The notes below the pieces were generated by a model. The model made no database searches. It was not told the origin of the DNA and saw nothing but the letters and a program-made list of their open reading frames with translations. This document shows, piece after piece, positions 25,818 to 34,080 of a DNA stretch of 45,036 bases. The translations under genes and the position numbers were made by a program. The DNA comes from Mogibacterium sp. (lineage in GTDB: Bacteria; Bacillota; Clostridia; Peptostreptococcales; Anaerovoracaceae): assembly GCA_017405845.1 (NCBI GenBank), contig JAFQZQ010000030.1, positions 1-45,036 of the forward strand. The letters run 5' to 3'. The first letter of the stretch is position 1; the number at the start of each line of letters is the position of its first letter.

Positions 25818-26033
25818 TCACTCAGAAACATCAGATACAGTTTGTTCAGGTTCTAACTCTTCCTTTATAGGCTTCCACCAGAGAAAACCTCTCAGAAGGC
25901 ACTGAGGAAGAGCCTCTTTTACAGGGATCTCAGCAGCGGCTGCGACCTTACGTCCTATAAGGAACCATTCTGCCGTGTGCATTGCACAAAGAGCTGCTGC
26001 ACATCCGAATATACATTTTGCGATCGTTTTCAT
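25818..26033 (-). CDS. Small protein with N-terminal hydrophobic segment
   Basis: A 71-residue protein I do not recognise. Residues about 4-26 (IAKCIFGCAAALCAMHTAEW) form a hydrophobic helix that could be a membrane anchor. The rest is short and ends in an acidic tail (EELEPEQTVSDVSE). Glu, Trp and Lys residues in FLWWKPIKEE lie in between. A GAGGTGACAA site precedes the ATG. It is the first gene of the reverse operon, 24 bases before the 3-hydroxyacyl-CoA-dehydrogenase-like gene, and it is preceded by the palindrome at 26,093-26,105. It could anchor or assist the pathway enzymes; no function can be read from sequence. Confidence 0.6.
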   Translation of the reverse strand: MKTIAKCIFGCAAALCAMHTAEWFLIGRKVAAAAEIPVKEALPQCLLRGFLWWKPIKEELEPEQTVSDVSE

Positions 26034-26092
26034 TTGTCACCTCGATTGCCTCAGACAATAACTATTCATCATACCTAATTATGTGTTGATGC

Positions 26093-26105
26093 GTGCATTC
26101 TGCAC
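26093..26105. promoter_or_regulatory. Candidate operator upstream of the reverse catabolic operon
   Basis: GTGCA-TTC-TGCAC is a perfect 5-3-5 inverted repeat, 60 bases upstream of the first gene of the operon. On the reverse strand it overlaps a possible -35 TTGTGC, with CATAAT 18 bases on. A near match, GTGTA-CGA-TGCAC, lies at 27,844-27,856 in front of the PucR gene and fusion 2, and GTCAT-AAC-TGCAC at 26,141-26,153. The regulator could be the PucR protein encoded between them. Confidence 0.45.
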
Positions 26106-26185
26106 AATATTCAGCGTTACCAAAACAAAAAGGAGCAATTGTCATAACTGCACAAAGACTGTATGGACAGCCTTCCGGACATAAG

Positions 26186-26213
26186 AAAAAGGATGCTCCT
26201 GTGGGAAGCATCC
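26186..26213 (-). terminator. Terminator of the PucR-family gene
   Basis: On the reverse strand GGATGCT (26,213-26,207) pairs with AGCATCC (26,197-26,191) across a nine-base loop, followed by five T residues. It lies 33 bases after the PucR stop and separates that gene from the operon downstream. Confidence 0.85.
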
Positions 26214-26245
26214 GTATGGCTTGTTTGTGCATTGCTGTCAGATTT

Positions 26246-27775
26246 TCATTCTGATGCATGGCCTTTGCCGGACCAGGTTCGCTTTTGATTTATTACATTG
26301 CTGATCGCAAATGACAGCCTGAGCCGGAACCCCGTATCCGTATCTGAAAGATCTATATCACACAGATCTTCGATGCGGTGAAGTCTGTATATCACACTGT
26401 TCCTGTGAAGGAAAAGCGCATCTGCTGTCTCCGTGGTGCTGCATGAACATTTGAGGTAAATGTAGAGCGTCTGTACCAGCTGTGTGCCGTTTTTACTGTC
26501 ATAGTCAGACAGTATCGGAAGAGCAGGGTGAAGGTAGCGGTTCAGGTTTTCCGTTTTCTCAACCGTCCTGAACATGGCATATATGCCGTAATCCTCAAAA
26601 GTATAAATGCTGAGATCCGAATCGAGCATCTGCCCCAGCTCAAGCGCATCGTGAGCTTCATCATAATGAGCCTTGAGCGTTGAGATGTCAGAGAAAGGAA
26701 GACTGACGCCAATTTTTGTGACGCATTCCGCCGGGAAGGCGGAAAGAACAAGCCCCACCTTCTGCAGCATGTCACGGCTCCCGATAATGATGGCGCTGCG
26801 GCGCCTGCCTATGACATGACAGCCCGGTATGATGGTCGTCATCAGCTCTGTAAGAGCCCCCTCCTGCGGGAAGCTGGACTGGTTGCCGGTTGCGCGGCAG
26901 TACAGCACCTGCATTTTGGAAGGGAAGCTGAGATTCATGTATGCCTCAGGCAGAGCGGATGCATCAGCACCTATGACCAGATTGTACAGGAACCGGTGAT
27001 AATCGCTTGTCATATAGAGATAGCTTGGAGCATATTTCATAACGGCATAACCGAGAACACCGCTGAGTACCCTGAGCATTTCAACGTGTTCGGCTCTGTA
27101 TGAATCATATCCTTCTATAACGATCAGAAAGCCTATCCATATGTCACGGCAGTAGACCCTGCATGAAAACTTCTGGAAAGGGGATGATGTGCAGGACACC
27201 TCAATAGGCATCATTGTTGAATCCGCCATCTGAACGGACTTGAGCGACCGAACGGCCTTGATGAATTCATAATCACAGTATCCCTGTTCTATATTATGCT
27301 TCCAGAGTTCATCAGTGACAGGGATCTGAGTGGAATAGCTGAGAATGCGGAAGTCCCTGTCAATGAAAACCAGAGAGGCTCCGAATGAGCGTGACGCTAT
27401 GTCTATCAGGGCGTCAACATTGCGGACCAGATCAAGTGTCCGCATCATGGATTCGTAGTAACCTTCTTTGTGAGAGTCAGCGATCAGCTGGGAGGCGCTG
27501 TTGAATACAAAGCCGAAATCGACCTCGGAAACAACGGCAATGCTGTGCCCTTCTGTGGACAGGTCTTCAATGCTTCCGGCATCGGTGATTATGCACTGAG
27601 GCGGGAGTGCTGTGACGCCGTTAAGGTTGTTGGTGAAGTAAAGGATGCTGCTGCTGAAATCCGTCTGGCGAAGGTCCATGAACCTTACCTCGGTTATCTC
27701 TGAAACGGTGTTGTCAGCAATAAGTTCTACAGGGGAAAGAGTCCTGAGATGTTCGATCAGTTCCCGGAATACCAT
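26246..27775 (-). CDS. PucR/CdaR-family transcriptional regulator
   Basis: A 509-residue regulator. The C-terminal helix-turn-helix (about 430-475: CSTTETADALFLHRNSVIYR, then LHRIEDLCDIDLSD) is the PucR HTH_30 type. The centre, about 290-400, resembles the CdaR GGDEF-like domain, and the N-terminal 120 residues a PucR-type sensing domain. PucR-family proteins are usually activators responding to a pathway substrate. The ATG at 27,775 follows GCAGGAGGACACGCGCC. The gene sits between the two catabolic units and is transcribed away from fusion 2, so it is the likely local regulator of both. It ends in its own terminator, so it is not part of the operon that follows it on the same strand. Confidence 0.87.
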   Translation of the reverse strand: MVFRELIEHLRTLSPVELIADNTVSEITEVRFMDLRQTDFSSSILYFTNNLNGVTALPPQCIITDAGSIEDLSTEGHSIAVVSEVDFGFVFNSASQLIADSHKEGYYESMMRTLDLVRNVDALIDIASRSFGASLVFIDRDFRILSYSTQIPVTDELWKHNIEQGYCDYEFIKAVRSLKSVQMADSTMMPIEVSCTSSPFQKFSCRVYCRDIWIGFLIVIEGYDSYRAEHVEMLRVLSGVLGYAVMKYAPSYLYMTSDYHRFLYNLVIGADASALPEAYMNLSFPSKMQVLYCRATGNQSSFPQEGALTELMTTIIPGCHVIGRRRSAIIIGSRDMLQKVGLVLSAFPAECVTKIGVSLPFSDISTLKAHYDEAHDALELGQMLDSDLSIYTFEDYGIYAMFRTVEKTENLNRYLHPALPILSDYDSKNGTQLVQTLYIYLKCSCSTTETADALFLHRNSVIYRLHRIEDLCDIDLSDTDTGFRLRLSFAISNVINQKRTWSGKGHASE

Positions 27776-27843
27776 GGCGCGTGTCCTCCTGCAAATAGTA
27801 GTTGAGTGCTGCAGAAAACGGCGTTCTTATCCATTACACATTA

Positions 27844-27856
27844 GTGTACGATGCAC
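27844..27856. promoter_or_regulatory. Candidate operator in the divergent PucR/fusion 2 intergenic region
   Basis: The 329 bases between the PucR gene and fusion 2 hold no gene. GTGTA-CGA-TGCAC (27,844-27,856) has the same 5-3-5 form as the palindrome at 26,093. Weaker half matches are GTGCA-ATG-TGCCT (27,893-27,905) and ATGCACAA (27,968-27,975). I could not place -35/-10 boxes with confidence. Confidence 0.4.
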
Positions 27857-28104
27857 AATAAGTCAACTGTCGCAGCAACCAATGTTAACTATGTGCAATG
27901 TGCCTAAAGGGCTTAAAACACATTTAACTGAGAGTCTGAGGACGACTCTCCGGAGGCTTTGGGTATTATGCACAAATGTCTTTCATTGTTTTGGATATCC
28001 ATGATAATGCGGCCCGTGACTCCGGCATATAAAATTTATTCAGGATAACTTATATCTCCAGTTTATTATGCATGCATTTTTTTACTGGAACGAAAGGAGA
28101 ATAT

Positions 28105-30921
28105 ATGTACGATAAGCTTTTTGAAAAGGGAAGGATCGGAAACGTTGAGCTTAAGAACAGACTGGTCATGACCCCGATGGGAACCAATCTTGCTAATCTC
28201 GACGGAACACCTGGTGCTGCAATGATCAAGTATTATGAAGACAGAGCAGCCGGTGGATGCGGACTGATCATGCCTGAGATCTGCAGAGTCAATGAGGCTA
28301 CCGGTGCCGGAATGATGAGACAGATCGCTGCTACCAAGGATTATCACATCCAGGGTATCGCAGAACTCGCAGCAGCAGTTCACAAACACGGTTCCAAGAT
28401 CTTCATCCAGCTGCATCATCCCGGCAGAGAAGGTGTTTCTTCGCTGATCGGCGGACAGCCATGCGTTTCGGCTTCCGACAGAGTATGTAAGGTATCACAG
28501 CAGGAGACAAGACCTATGACGATCGATGAGATCCACGAGCTCGTAGGTCAGTTCGGAGATGCTGCTCTCAGATGCAAGAAGGCAGGCGTTGACGGTGTAG
28601 AACTGCACTGCGCCCACGGCTATCTGCTTCAGCAGTTCCTCTCGCCATACACCAACTACAGAGATGATGAGTACGGCGGAAGCTTTGAGAACAGAATGCG
28701 CCTGATCCTTGAGATCATCGCTGACATACGCGAGAAGTGCGGCCCTGACTTCGTACTCGGCTGCAGAGTATCCGTTATCGAGTTCCTCGACAAGCTCGGA
28801 TATGAGGGAGACCAGATCAGACTTGAAGATGGTATCAGGATCGTTAAGTGCATGGAAGAAGCAGGCATCGACTTCGTAGACGTTTCCGACGGTCTCTATG
28901 AGACAGGAAGCTTCTCGGTAGAGCCTATCTCATTCCCTCAGGGATGGAGAAAGCCATTCGTCAAGGCGGTCAAGGATTCGGTCAAGATCCCTGTTATCGC
29001 TGTATCCGTTATCCGTGAGCCTGAAGTTGCACAGAACTTCCTCGAGGAAGGCGTAGTAGACTTCGTCGGAATGGGCAGGACATGGATCGCAGATGCTGAG
29101 TGGGGAAAGAAAGTACAGGAGGGCAGAGTTGATGAGCTCAACAAGTGCATCGCATGCCTCAGATGCTTCGAGTCACTGCTCGGTCTCAACGCTCAGGGAC
29201 TCCCATATGAGTGCGCAGTCAACCCACGTGCATGCAACGAGCTCCGTTACGGAGATCTTGAGCCGGTAGTAGGCGAGCATAAGGCTGTTGTAGTCGGCGG
29301 TGGCCCTGGCGGAATGTATGCAGCTGCAACACTTGCTAAGAGAGGCGTAGACGTAACACTTGTTGACCGTCAGGAAGAGCTTGGCGGAACAGTCAACCTC
29401 GCTAAGAAACCTCCTCGCAAGGAGAGAATGCAGTGGTTCATCGACTATCTCAAGCAGGATATGGAAAAAGCCGGTGTAAAGATCTGCCTCGGCAAGGAAG
29501 TAACTGTAGATGATATCGCAGCAATGGAGCCTGAAGCAGTAGTACTCGCTACCGGTTCGACTTCGATCTTCCCGTCGAAGATCCCTGGCGTAAACGGCGA
29601 TAACGTATTTGCTGTAAACGATGTGCTGAACGGCAAGGTAGACCTTGCAGGCAAGAAGGTAGCCATGATCGGCGCAGGACTCACAGGCCTTGAAGCAGGT
29701 GAGTATCTCGCTGAGACAGGCGCTGAAGTAACATTCGTAGACATGCTCAAGGTAGCTGCTCCTAATGCTTACAGACTGAATGTAGTAGATGTACAGACAA
29801 GGCTTGCTGCACTCGGCGCCAAGTATGAGCTCGGCAATGCTCTCAAGGAGATCACTGCAGACGGCGTCATCGTTGAGAACGTTGATACGAAGGAAGAGAA
29901 GAAGATCGATGCAGACGCAGTTGTACTGTCACTCGGCTATAAGCCTGATCAGTCACTCAAGGCAGGCCTTGAGGAGAAGGGCATCTGCACAAAGGTCATC
30001 GGCTCTGCTGTAGTTGACGGAACTATCGCTCCTGCAACACGCGGCGGATATGAAGTAGGTGCGTCACTGTTCAAGGAAGAGCCTCTCAGCTTCAAGATCG
30101 GCGACGGACAGTTCAAATCATTCTCGAAGATCAGTCACATGCGCGGACAGGAAGGCACATATGTAGCTTACCTGACACAGCCTGAGGCTATCAGAGAGGT
30201 ACTGCCTGAACCACTCGAGCCATTCTCGGTACCGGTTGTAACAGTATCTGCATGCCACATCAAGAACCCTACATTCGCAGACAACTACTATGAGGCTATC
30301 CTCGGTGTATACTGCACATACAAGGGCCAGCTCGGCATGTACACCATCTCGCTCGTACTCGGGGGACAGGGTGCAGAGATGGCTACACAGCTTGGCAGGG
30401 ATAATTCGGCTATTCCTAAGAAGCTTGACGCTGAGTTCGTCATCAGAAAGGACGATGAGACAGGCAAGGTAACTGTAGGTGTCACAAGAAGAGGTACACA
30501 GCTCATCGATCTCGAGATGCAGCTCGGCCAGTATAACCACCCGCTCATGCACGTGCTCTATCAGACACCGGCTCCTGGTGCTGAGACAGCCGGAAGCGGA
30601 TACTACATCCACTTCGACAGACTGCCTGATGAAAACGGTATGTGGAATTTCGCTAATGTATTCCTGATGAGAAATGTTGTTAAGTACAAATATGATGACT
30701 GGAAGCCTGGCTTCGTAACCAAGTTCGAGCTCAAGTCCAGCATTGATGATCCATGGGGCTGCCTGCCGGTCAACACGATCATCGGCGGAGCTTACGCTGA
30801 GAACAATCTGCTCATCACAGCACTCCAGAAACTGGAGGATGTTGATGCAGAATCCACGATGAAGAAGATCCTGCCTGCATGGTATGACAGGACTGCATTC
30901 ATGGAAGTAGGACGCAAGTAG
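28105..30921 (+). CDS. Old-Yellow-Enzyme/dienoyl-CoA-reductase-like flavoprotein fused to an acetoacetate-decarboxylase-family domain (fusion 2)
   Basis: A 938-residue paralogue of fusion 1, colinear with it and clearly similar along the whole length. The FMN barrel (VELHCAHGYLLQQFLSPYTN), cluster cysteines 348, 351, 354 and 370, FAD motif VVVGGGPGGMYAAATLAKRG and NAD motif AMIGAGLTGLEAGEYLAETG are followed by the decarboxylase-family part (PEAIREVLPEPLEPFSVPVV; SAIPKKL with Lys772/Lys773). That both copies keep the same linker and the Lys-Lys pair argues that the fusion is functional and not a chance read-through. The ATG at 28,105 follows GAAAGGAGAATAT; a longer frame from 28,072 is not supported. 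Codon choice is strongly biased, as in highly expressed genes. A hairpin lies between it and the SDR fusion downstream. Confidence 0.88.
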   Translation: MYDKLFEKGRIGNVELKNRLVMTPMGTNLANLDGTPGAAMIKYYEDRAAGGCGLIMPEICRVNEATGAGMMRQIAATKDYHIQGIAELAAAVHKHGSKIFIQLHHPGREGVSSLIGGQPCVSASDRVCKVSQQETRPMTIDEIHELVGQFGDAALRCKKAGVDGVELHCAHGYLLQQFLSPYTNYRDDEYGGSFENRMRLILEIIADIREKCGPDFVLGCRVSVIEFLDKLGYEGDQIRLEDGIRIVKCMEEAGIDFVDVSDGLYETGSFSVEPISFPQGWRKPFVKAVKDSVKIPVIAVSVIREPEVAQNFLEEGVVDFVGMGRTWIADAEWGKKVQEGRVDELNKCIACLRCFESLLGLNAQGLPYECAVNPRACNELRYGDLEPVVGEHKAVVVGGGPGGMYAAATLAKRGVDVTLVDRQEELGGTVNLAKKPPRKERMQWFIDYLKQDMEKAGVKICLGKEVTVDDIAAMEPEAVVLATGSTSIFPSKIPGVNGDNVFAVNDVLNGKVDLAGKKVAMIGAGLTGLEAGEYLAETGAEVTFVDMLKVAAPNAYRLNVVDVQTRLAALGAKYELGNALKEITADGVIVENVDTKEEKKIDADAVVLSLGYKPDQSLKAGLEEKGICTKVIGSAVVDGTIAPATRGGYEVGASLFKEEPLSFKIGDGQFKSFSKISHMRGQEGTYVAYLTQPEAIREVLPEPLEPFSVPVVTVSACHIKNPTFADNYYEAILGVYCTYKGQLGMYTISLVLGGQGAEMATQLGRDNSAIPKKLDAEFVIRKDDETGKVTVGVTRRGTQLIDLEMQLGQYNHPLMHVLYQTPAPGAETAGSGYYIHFDRLPDENGMWNFANVFLMRNVVKYKYDDWKPGFVTKFELKSSIDDPWGCLPVNTIIGGAYAENNLLITALQKLEDVDAESTMKKILPAWYDRTAFMEVGRK

Positions 30922-30934
30922 TGTTTTTGTGAAA

Positions 30935-30958
30935 GGGGGACCGCTGAATGCGGCCCCC
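30935..30958 (+). other. GC-rich hairpin between fusion 2 and the SDR fusion
   Basis: GGGGG-A-CCGC (30,935-30,944) pairs with GCGG-CCCCC (30,950-30,958) with a bulged A and a five-base loop. No T run follows directly, so it is more likely to slow transcription or set mRNA ends, lowering the second gene relative to the first, than to be a full terminator. Confidence 0.5.
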
Positions 30959-31020
30959 TGCCGCTTTAAAAAAGGGTTTATATATACGAATTAAGACACA
31001 ATACCGGCAAGGGGGGTATT

Positions 31021-32817
31021 ATGAAAGATTTTAAAGGAAGAGTAGCTATCATTACCGGAGCCGCAAACGGCTTCGGAAGAGAATATGTCAAGGAAGCTGC
31101 CAAACGCGGAATGAAGATCCTGGCAGTGGACATCGAGGGTGATGAGGTGCAGCTGGTAGGACCGCTGGCACAGGATCTCGGCGCTGAAGAGATCGTATGC
31201 ATGCAGGCTGACGTATCTCTGTTTGAGGACACTCAGAAGGTAGTAAAGACCGCCATGGAAAAATGGGGACAGATCGACCTTCTGATCAACAACGCAGGAA
31301 CAGGAAAGGGCGGAACCATTTCAAACCTGCCTCTGAGAGACTGGGAATGGATGATGTACGCCAACGTATTCTCACATATCTACATGATGAGACAGGTGAT
31401 TCCTATCATGATGAAGCAGGGCACACACTGCAACATCCTCAATGTATGCTCGATCGCAGGTCTTATTACAAGCAATGCAATGCCGGGCTACTATTCGACA
31501 AAGCACGCTGCTGTTTCGCTGAGCCGTGCTACACGTAACGAGCTCAAGGAGATCGGAGTAGAGAATATCCATCTCAGCATCTTCTGCCCGGGATTCGTAC
31601 AGACCGACCTGCATCATGCAGAACGTCACAGACCGGCAAGATTCTCGGATCCGACCGATCCGTATTATCAGAGTGAGGAGTTCTTCGCCTCTGAAAAGGC
31701 AAGTGAGTATGTAGTCACAACAGGACTGCCAATCGATGGGTTTGGTGAAACATGCTTCAAGGGCATCGAGAACGATCAGTTCTATATCGTGACACATCCG
31801 CAGTATGATCCGATCATCAGAAAGGAGATCTACGACAGCGTCAACAATGTCAATCCTGATCTCCGCAATGTCGGCAAGCAGCGCAAGGAATATGAGCCGG
31901 GCGACAGGGATCTCACAGGCAGAGTTGCGATAATAACAGGTGCTGCCTTCGGTTTCGGTAAGGAATTCGTCAAGGAAGCTGCCAAGAGAAAGATGAAGAT
32001 CGCTGCGGTAGATATCATGGCTGACGAGCTTGCAAAAATAGAGGACGTCGCAAAGGAATACGGAGCTGATGATATCATGATCATCCCTGCAGACGTATCA
32101 CTGTATGAAGAGACTGAAAAGGTCGTAAATGCAGTAATGGATAAGTGGGGACAGATCGATCTTCTTATGAACAATGCAGGCACATGCACACCTGGACCTG
32201 GATTCCTTATCCCGCTTCAGGACTGGGAGTGGATCTTCCGCACAAACTTTCTGTCACATGTTTACTTCATGAGGCAGGTGATTCCTATCATGAAGAAGCA
32301 GGGCACACACTGCAACATCATGAACACTTGCTCCGTTGCCGGACTCATCACCAGCACAGGCATGGCTGCATACTATACGACAAAGAACGCGGCAGTAGCT
32401 CTGTCGGAATGCATCGAATATGAGATGCAGGAGGCAGGAGCAGACATCCACCTCGGAGTATTCTGCCCTGGTTTCGTACGCACCAGCTTCGACCATGCAG
32501 ATGAGTACCGTCCGCCTAGATACGCTCATGGCGATGATCCGTACTACCAGAGTGAGGCATTCGCAAAGGGTAAAGCAGCAGCCCAGTTCGTGATCAGCAC
32601 AGGCTATCCGATCGAAGGATTCGGCGCAAGAGTCTTTGATGCGATCGAAAAGGATGAGTTCTATGTAGTCACACACCGTGAGTATGATGAGCACATCATT
32701 AAACAGGTCGACCAGACGATCGCAAGGGAAAACCCTGAAGTTGCATCGATATCCGAAGCTATCAAGGATGTGACCAATCTTCCGGGAGGTCCGCTGAGAG
32801 GATACCTGAAAGACTGA
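31021..32817 (+). CDS. Tandem fusion of two short-chain dehydrogenases
   Basis: A 598-residue protein with two complete SDR domains in one chain. Domain 1 (1-about 290) has TGAANGFG at 12-19, NNAG, and Tyr158/Lys161 in YYSTK. Domain 2 (about 298-598) has TGAAFGFG at 306-313, NNAG, and Tyr452/Lys455 in YYTTK. Both halves keep all catalytic residues and both share the long C-terminal segment seen in the single SDR at 23,945 (CPGFVQTDLHHAE, CPGFVRTSFDHAD). Two activities in one chain could oxidise and reduce different hydroxyls, or channel one substrate between sites. The ATG follows GGCAAGGGGGGTATT. It is second in the fusion 2 unit and ends at the terminator at 32,857. Confidence 0.9.
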   Translation: MKDFKGRVAIITGAANGFGREYVKEAAKRGMKILAVDIEGDEVQLVGPLAQDLGAEEIVCMQADVSLFEDTQKVVKTAMEKWGQIDLLINNAGTGKGGTISNLPLRDWEWMMYANVFSHIYMMRQVIPIMMKQGTHCNILNVCSIAGLITSNAMPGYYSTKHAAVSLSRATRNELKEIGVENIHLSIFCPGFVQTDLHHAERHRPARFSDPTDPYYQSEEFFASEKASEYVVTTGLPIDGFGETCFKGIENDQFYIVTHPQYDPIIRKEIYDSVNNVNPDLRNVGKQRKEYEPGDRDLTGRVAIITGAAFGFGKEFVKEAAKRKMKIAAVDIMADELAKIEDVAKEYGADDIMIIPADVSLYEETEKVVNAVMDKWGQIDLLMNNAGTCTPGPGFLIPLQDWEWIFRTNFLSHVYFMRQVIPIMKKQGTHCNIMNTCSVAGLITSTGMAAYYTTKNAAVALSECIEYEMQEAGADIHLGVFCPGFVRTSFDHADEYRPPRYAHGDDPYYQSEAFAKGKAAAQFVISTGYPIEGFGARVFDAIEKDEFYVVTHREYDEHIIKQVDQTIARENPEVASISEAIKDVTNLPGGPLRGYLKD

Positions 32818-32856
32818 TACCAGCTATCGATAGATACAGTTATTTCATACCGTATG

Positions 32857-32883
32857 CCCTGCAGAATACTGCGGGGCTTTTTT
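32857..32883 (+). terminator. Terminator of the fusion 2/SDR unit
   Basis: CCCTGCAG (32,857-32,864) pairs with CTGCGGGG (32,869-32,876) across an AATA loop, one G-T pair included, followed by C and six T residues. Confidence 0.85.
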
Positions 32884-32942
32884 GTGCATTGATTATGCTA
32901 TTATTAATAAGGAACCAGACAAAACGAAGCAGATGGAGACAT

Positions 32943-33509
32943 GTGGAATTACAGGCTTTAGTAATGCAACAAGAGATGGTTGACGAGTTACAGTTATATA
33001 TTCCTCATACAGAGGATGGCTGGTTTTATGTAAAAATGATGTCTGATCCGGAGACGATGGCTTATAATGCACCTTGGTTTCCTCCTGACGGATGCATTCC
33101 TGCCCCGGAATCTGAATGGCTGGAACTGCAGAAGTCCTGGATCGGGAAAGCACCGGAGCGATTCTACGCTTATCTTCAAAGAAAAAGTGACGGGGTCTTT
33201 GTCGGAGATGTGAATTACCATCATAATTCGGGACAGGATTGGTGTGATATGGGAATCGTGATTTACGCACCGGAAAGAGGAAAAGGGTACGGCAAGCAAG
33301 GGCTACGCCTTTTGCTGGATCGAGTTTTTGAGGTAGATGGAGTAGCCTGTTTACACAATGATTTTGAAGAAACACGCAATGCTGCATATCACATCCACAA
33401 AGCGGTTGGCTTTCGGGAAACCGGGGTCGTTGATGGAATCATTCATTTAGAAATCACCCGGGATGATTATATTGAGGGATGCTCTGAGAAGAGGAATAAT
33501 ACATGGTAA
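32943..33509 (+). CDS. GNAT-family N-acetyltransferase
   Basis: A 188-residue acetyltransferase of the RimJ/RimL-like or broad GNAT type. It has a family core with APERGKGYGKQGLRLLLDRV (acetyl-CoA loop RGKGYG) and NAAYHIHKAVGFRETGVVDG near the end. The substrate is unknown. A longer frame begins at 32,889, but the GTG at 32,943 preceded by GATGGAGACAT fits better. The stop overlaps the next acetyltransferase start (ATGGTAA), so the two are translated together. It begins a cassette of three acetyltransferases and a transporter behind the catabolic cluster. Confidence 0.8.
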   Translation: MELQALVMQQEMVDELQLYIPHTEDGWFYVKMMSDPETMAYNAPWFPPDGCIPAPESEWLELQKSWIGKAPERFYAYLQRKSDGVFVGDVNYHHNSGQDWCDMGIVIYAPERGKGYGKQGLRLLLDRVFEVDGVACLHNDFEETRNAAYHIHKAVGFRETGVVDGIIHLEITRDDYIEGCSEKRNNTW

Positions 33510-33985
33510 AACTTATTGATGTTACCGAAGATAACTGGCTTGATGTAGCCGATCTGAGAGTCAGGGATGATCAGCTCGGCTATGTTGCACCTGCAATAGG
33601 CATACTGGCAAGAGGGTATGTCTATCGTGATTGTAATGCCAAAATCTACGCTTTTGATAATGATGGAGTCATTGTAGGTATCGCGCTGGTCAGAGAGTTT
33701 GATGATGAACCGTTGGGGTATGACCTGCAGCAGTTTATGATCGACAGACATTTCCAGGGCAAAGGATACGGCTCGGAAGCTCTTAAGCTGATATTGGAAG
33801 AGCTTCGCTGTGAAGGTCGTTACGATCATGTAGAAGTCTGCGTGAAAAAAGAAGATACCGCAGCGATAAGTTTGTACGAGAAGCATGGGTTTTCCGACTC
33901 TGGTTATTACGATGATGGTGCACCGGACTCTCTGAATATGATTTGCTGTCTTGTCCCTAAGAGTATCGACAAGATTTGTACTTAG
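33503..33985 (+). CDS. GNAT-family N-acetyltransferase, spermidine/spermine type
   Basis: A 160-residue acetyltransferase similar to Bacillus BltD/PaiA. MIDRHFQGKGYGSEALKLIL holds the acetyl-CoA loop, and ISLYEKHGFSDSGYYDDGAP ends the core. A polyamine substrate is plausible. It overlaps the gene before it by seven bases and has AGAAGAGGAATAATAC as ribosome binding site. It differs in sequence from the other GNAT proteins here, so the group is a mix, not a tandem duplication. Confidence 0.83.
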   Translation: MVKLIDVTEDNWLDVADLRVRDDQLGYVAPAIGILARGYVYRDCNAKIYAFDNDGVIVGIALVREFDDEPLGYDLQQFMIDRHFQGKGYGSEALKLILEELRCEGRYDHVEVCVKKEDTAAISLYEKHGFSDSGYYDDGAPDSLNMICCLVPKSIDKICT

Positions 33986-34080
33986 GGTGGCAATATGATT
34001 ACAGTATTTTATCGCAAAGAATCAGGAGATATTGTTATTGATTATTCCACTCTTGAGTAATTGCAATTGCCAGTTTAGCA

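Noticed and set aside
26062..26259. 65-codon cysteine-containing frame on the reverse strand between the PucR gene and the small membrane protein
   Set aside because: It overlaps the PucR stop and runs through that gene's strong terminator hairpin (26,186-26,213); no ribosome binding site.
21104..32817. Known bile-acid-inducible (bai) operon
   Set aside because: Only the OYE-like and SDR parts recall bai genes; baiB, baiE, baiF, baiG and baiI counterparts are absent and the ADC fusion is foreign to it.
33995..34060. 21-codon frame between two acetyltransferase genes
   Set aside because: It has a GGGTGGCAAT site but no recognisable product; too short to call.
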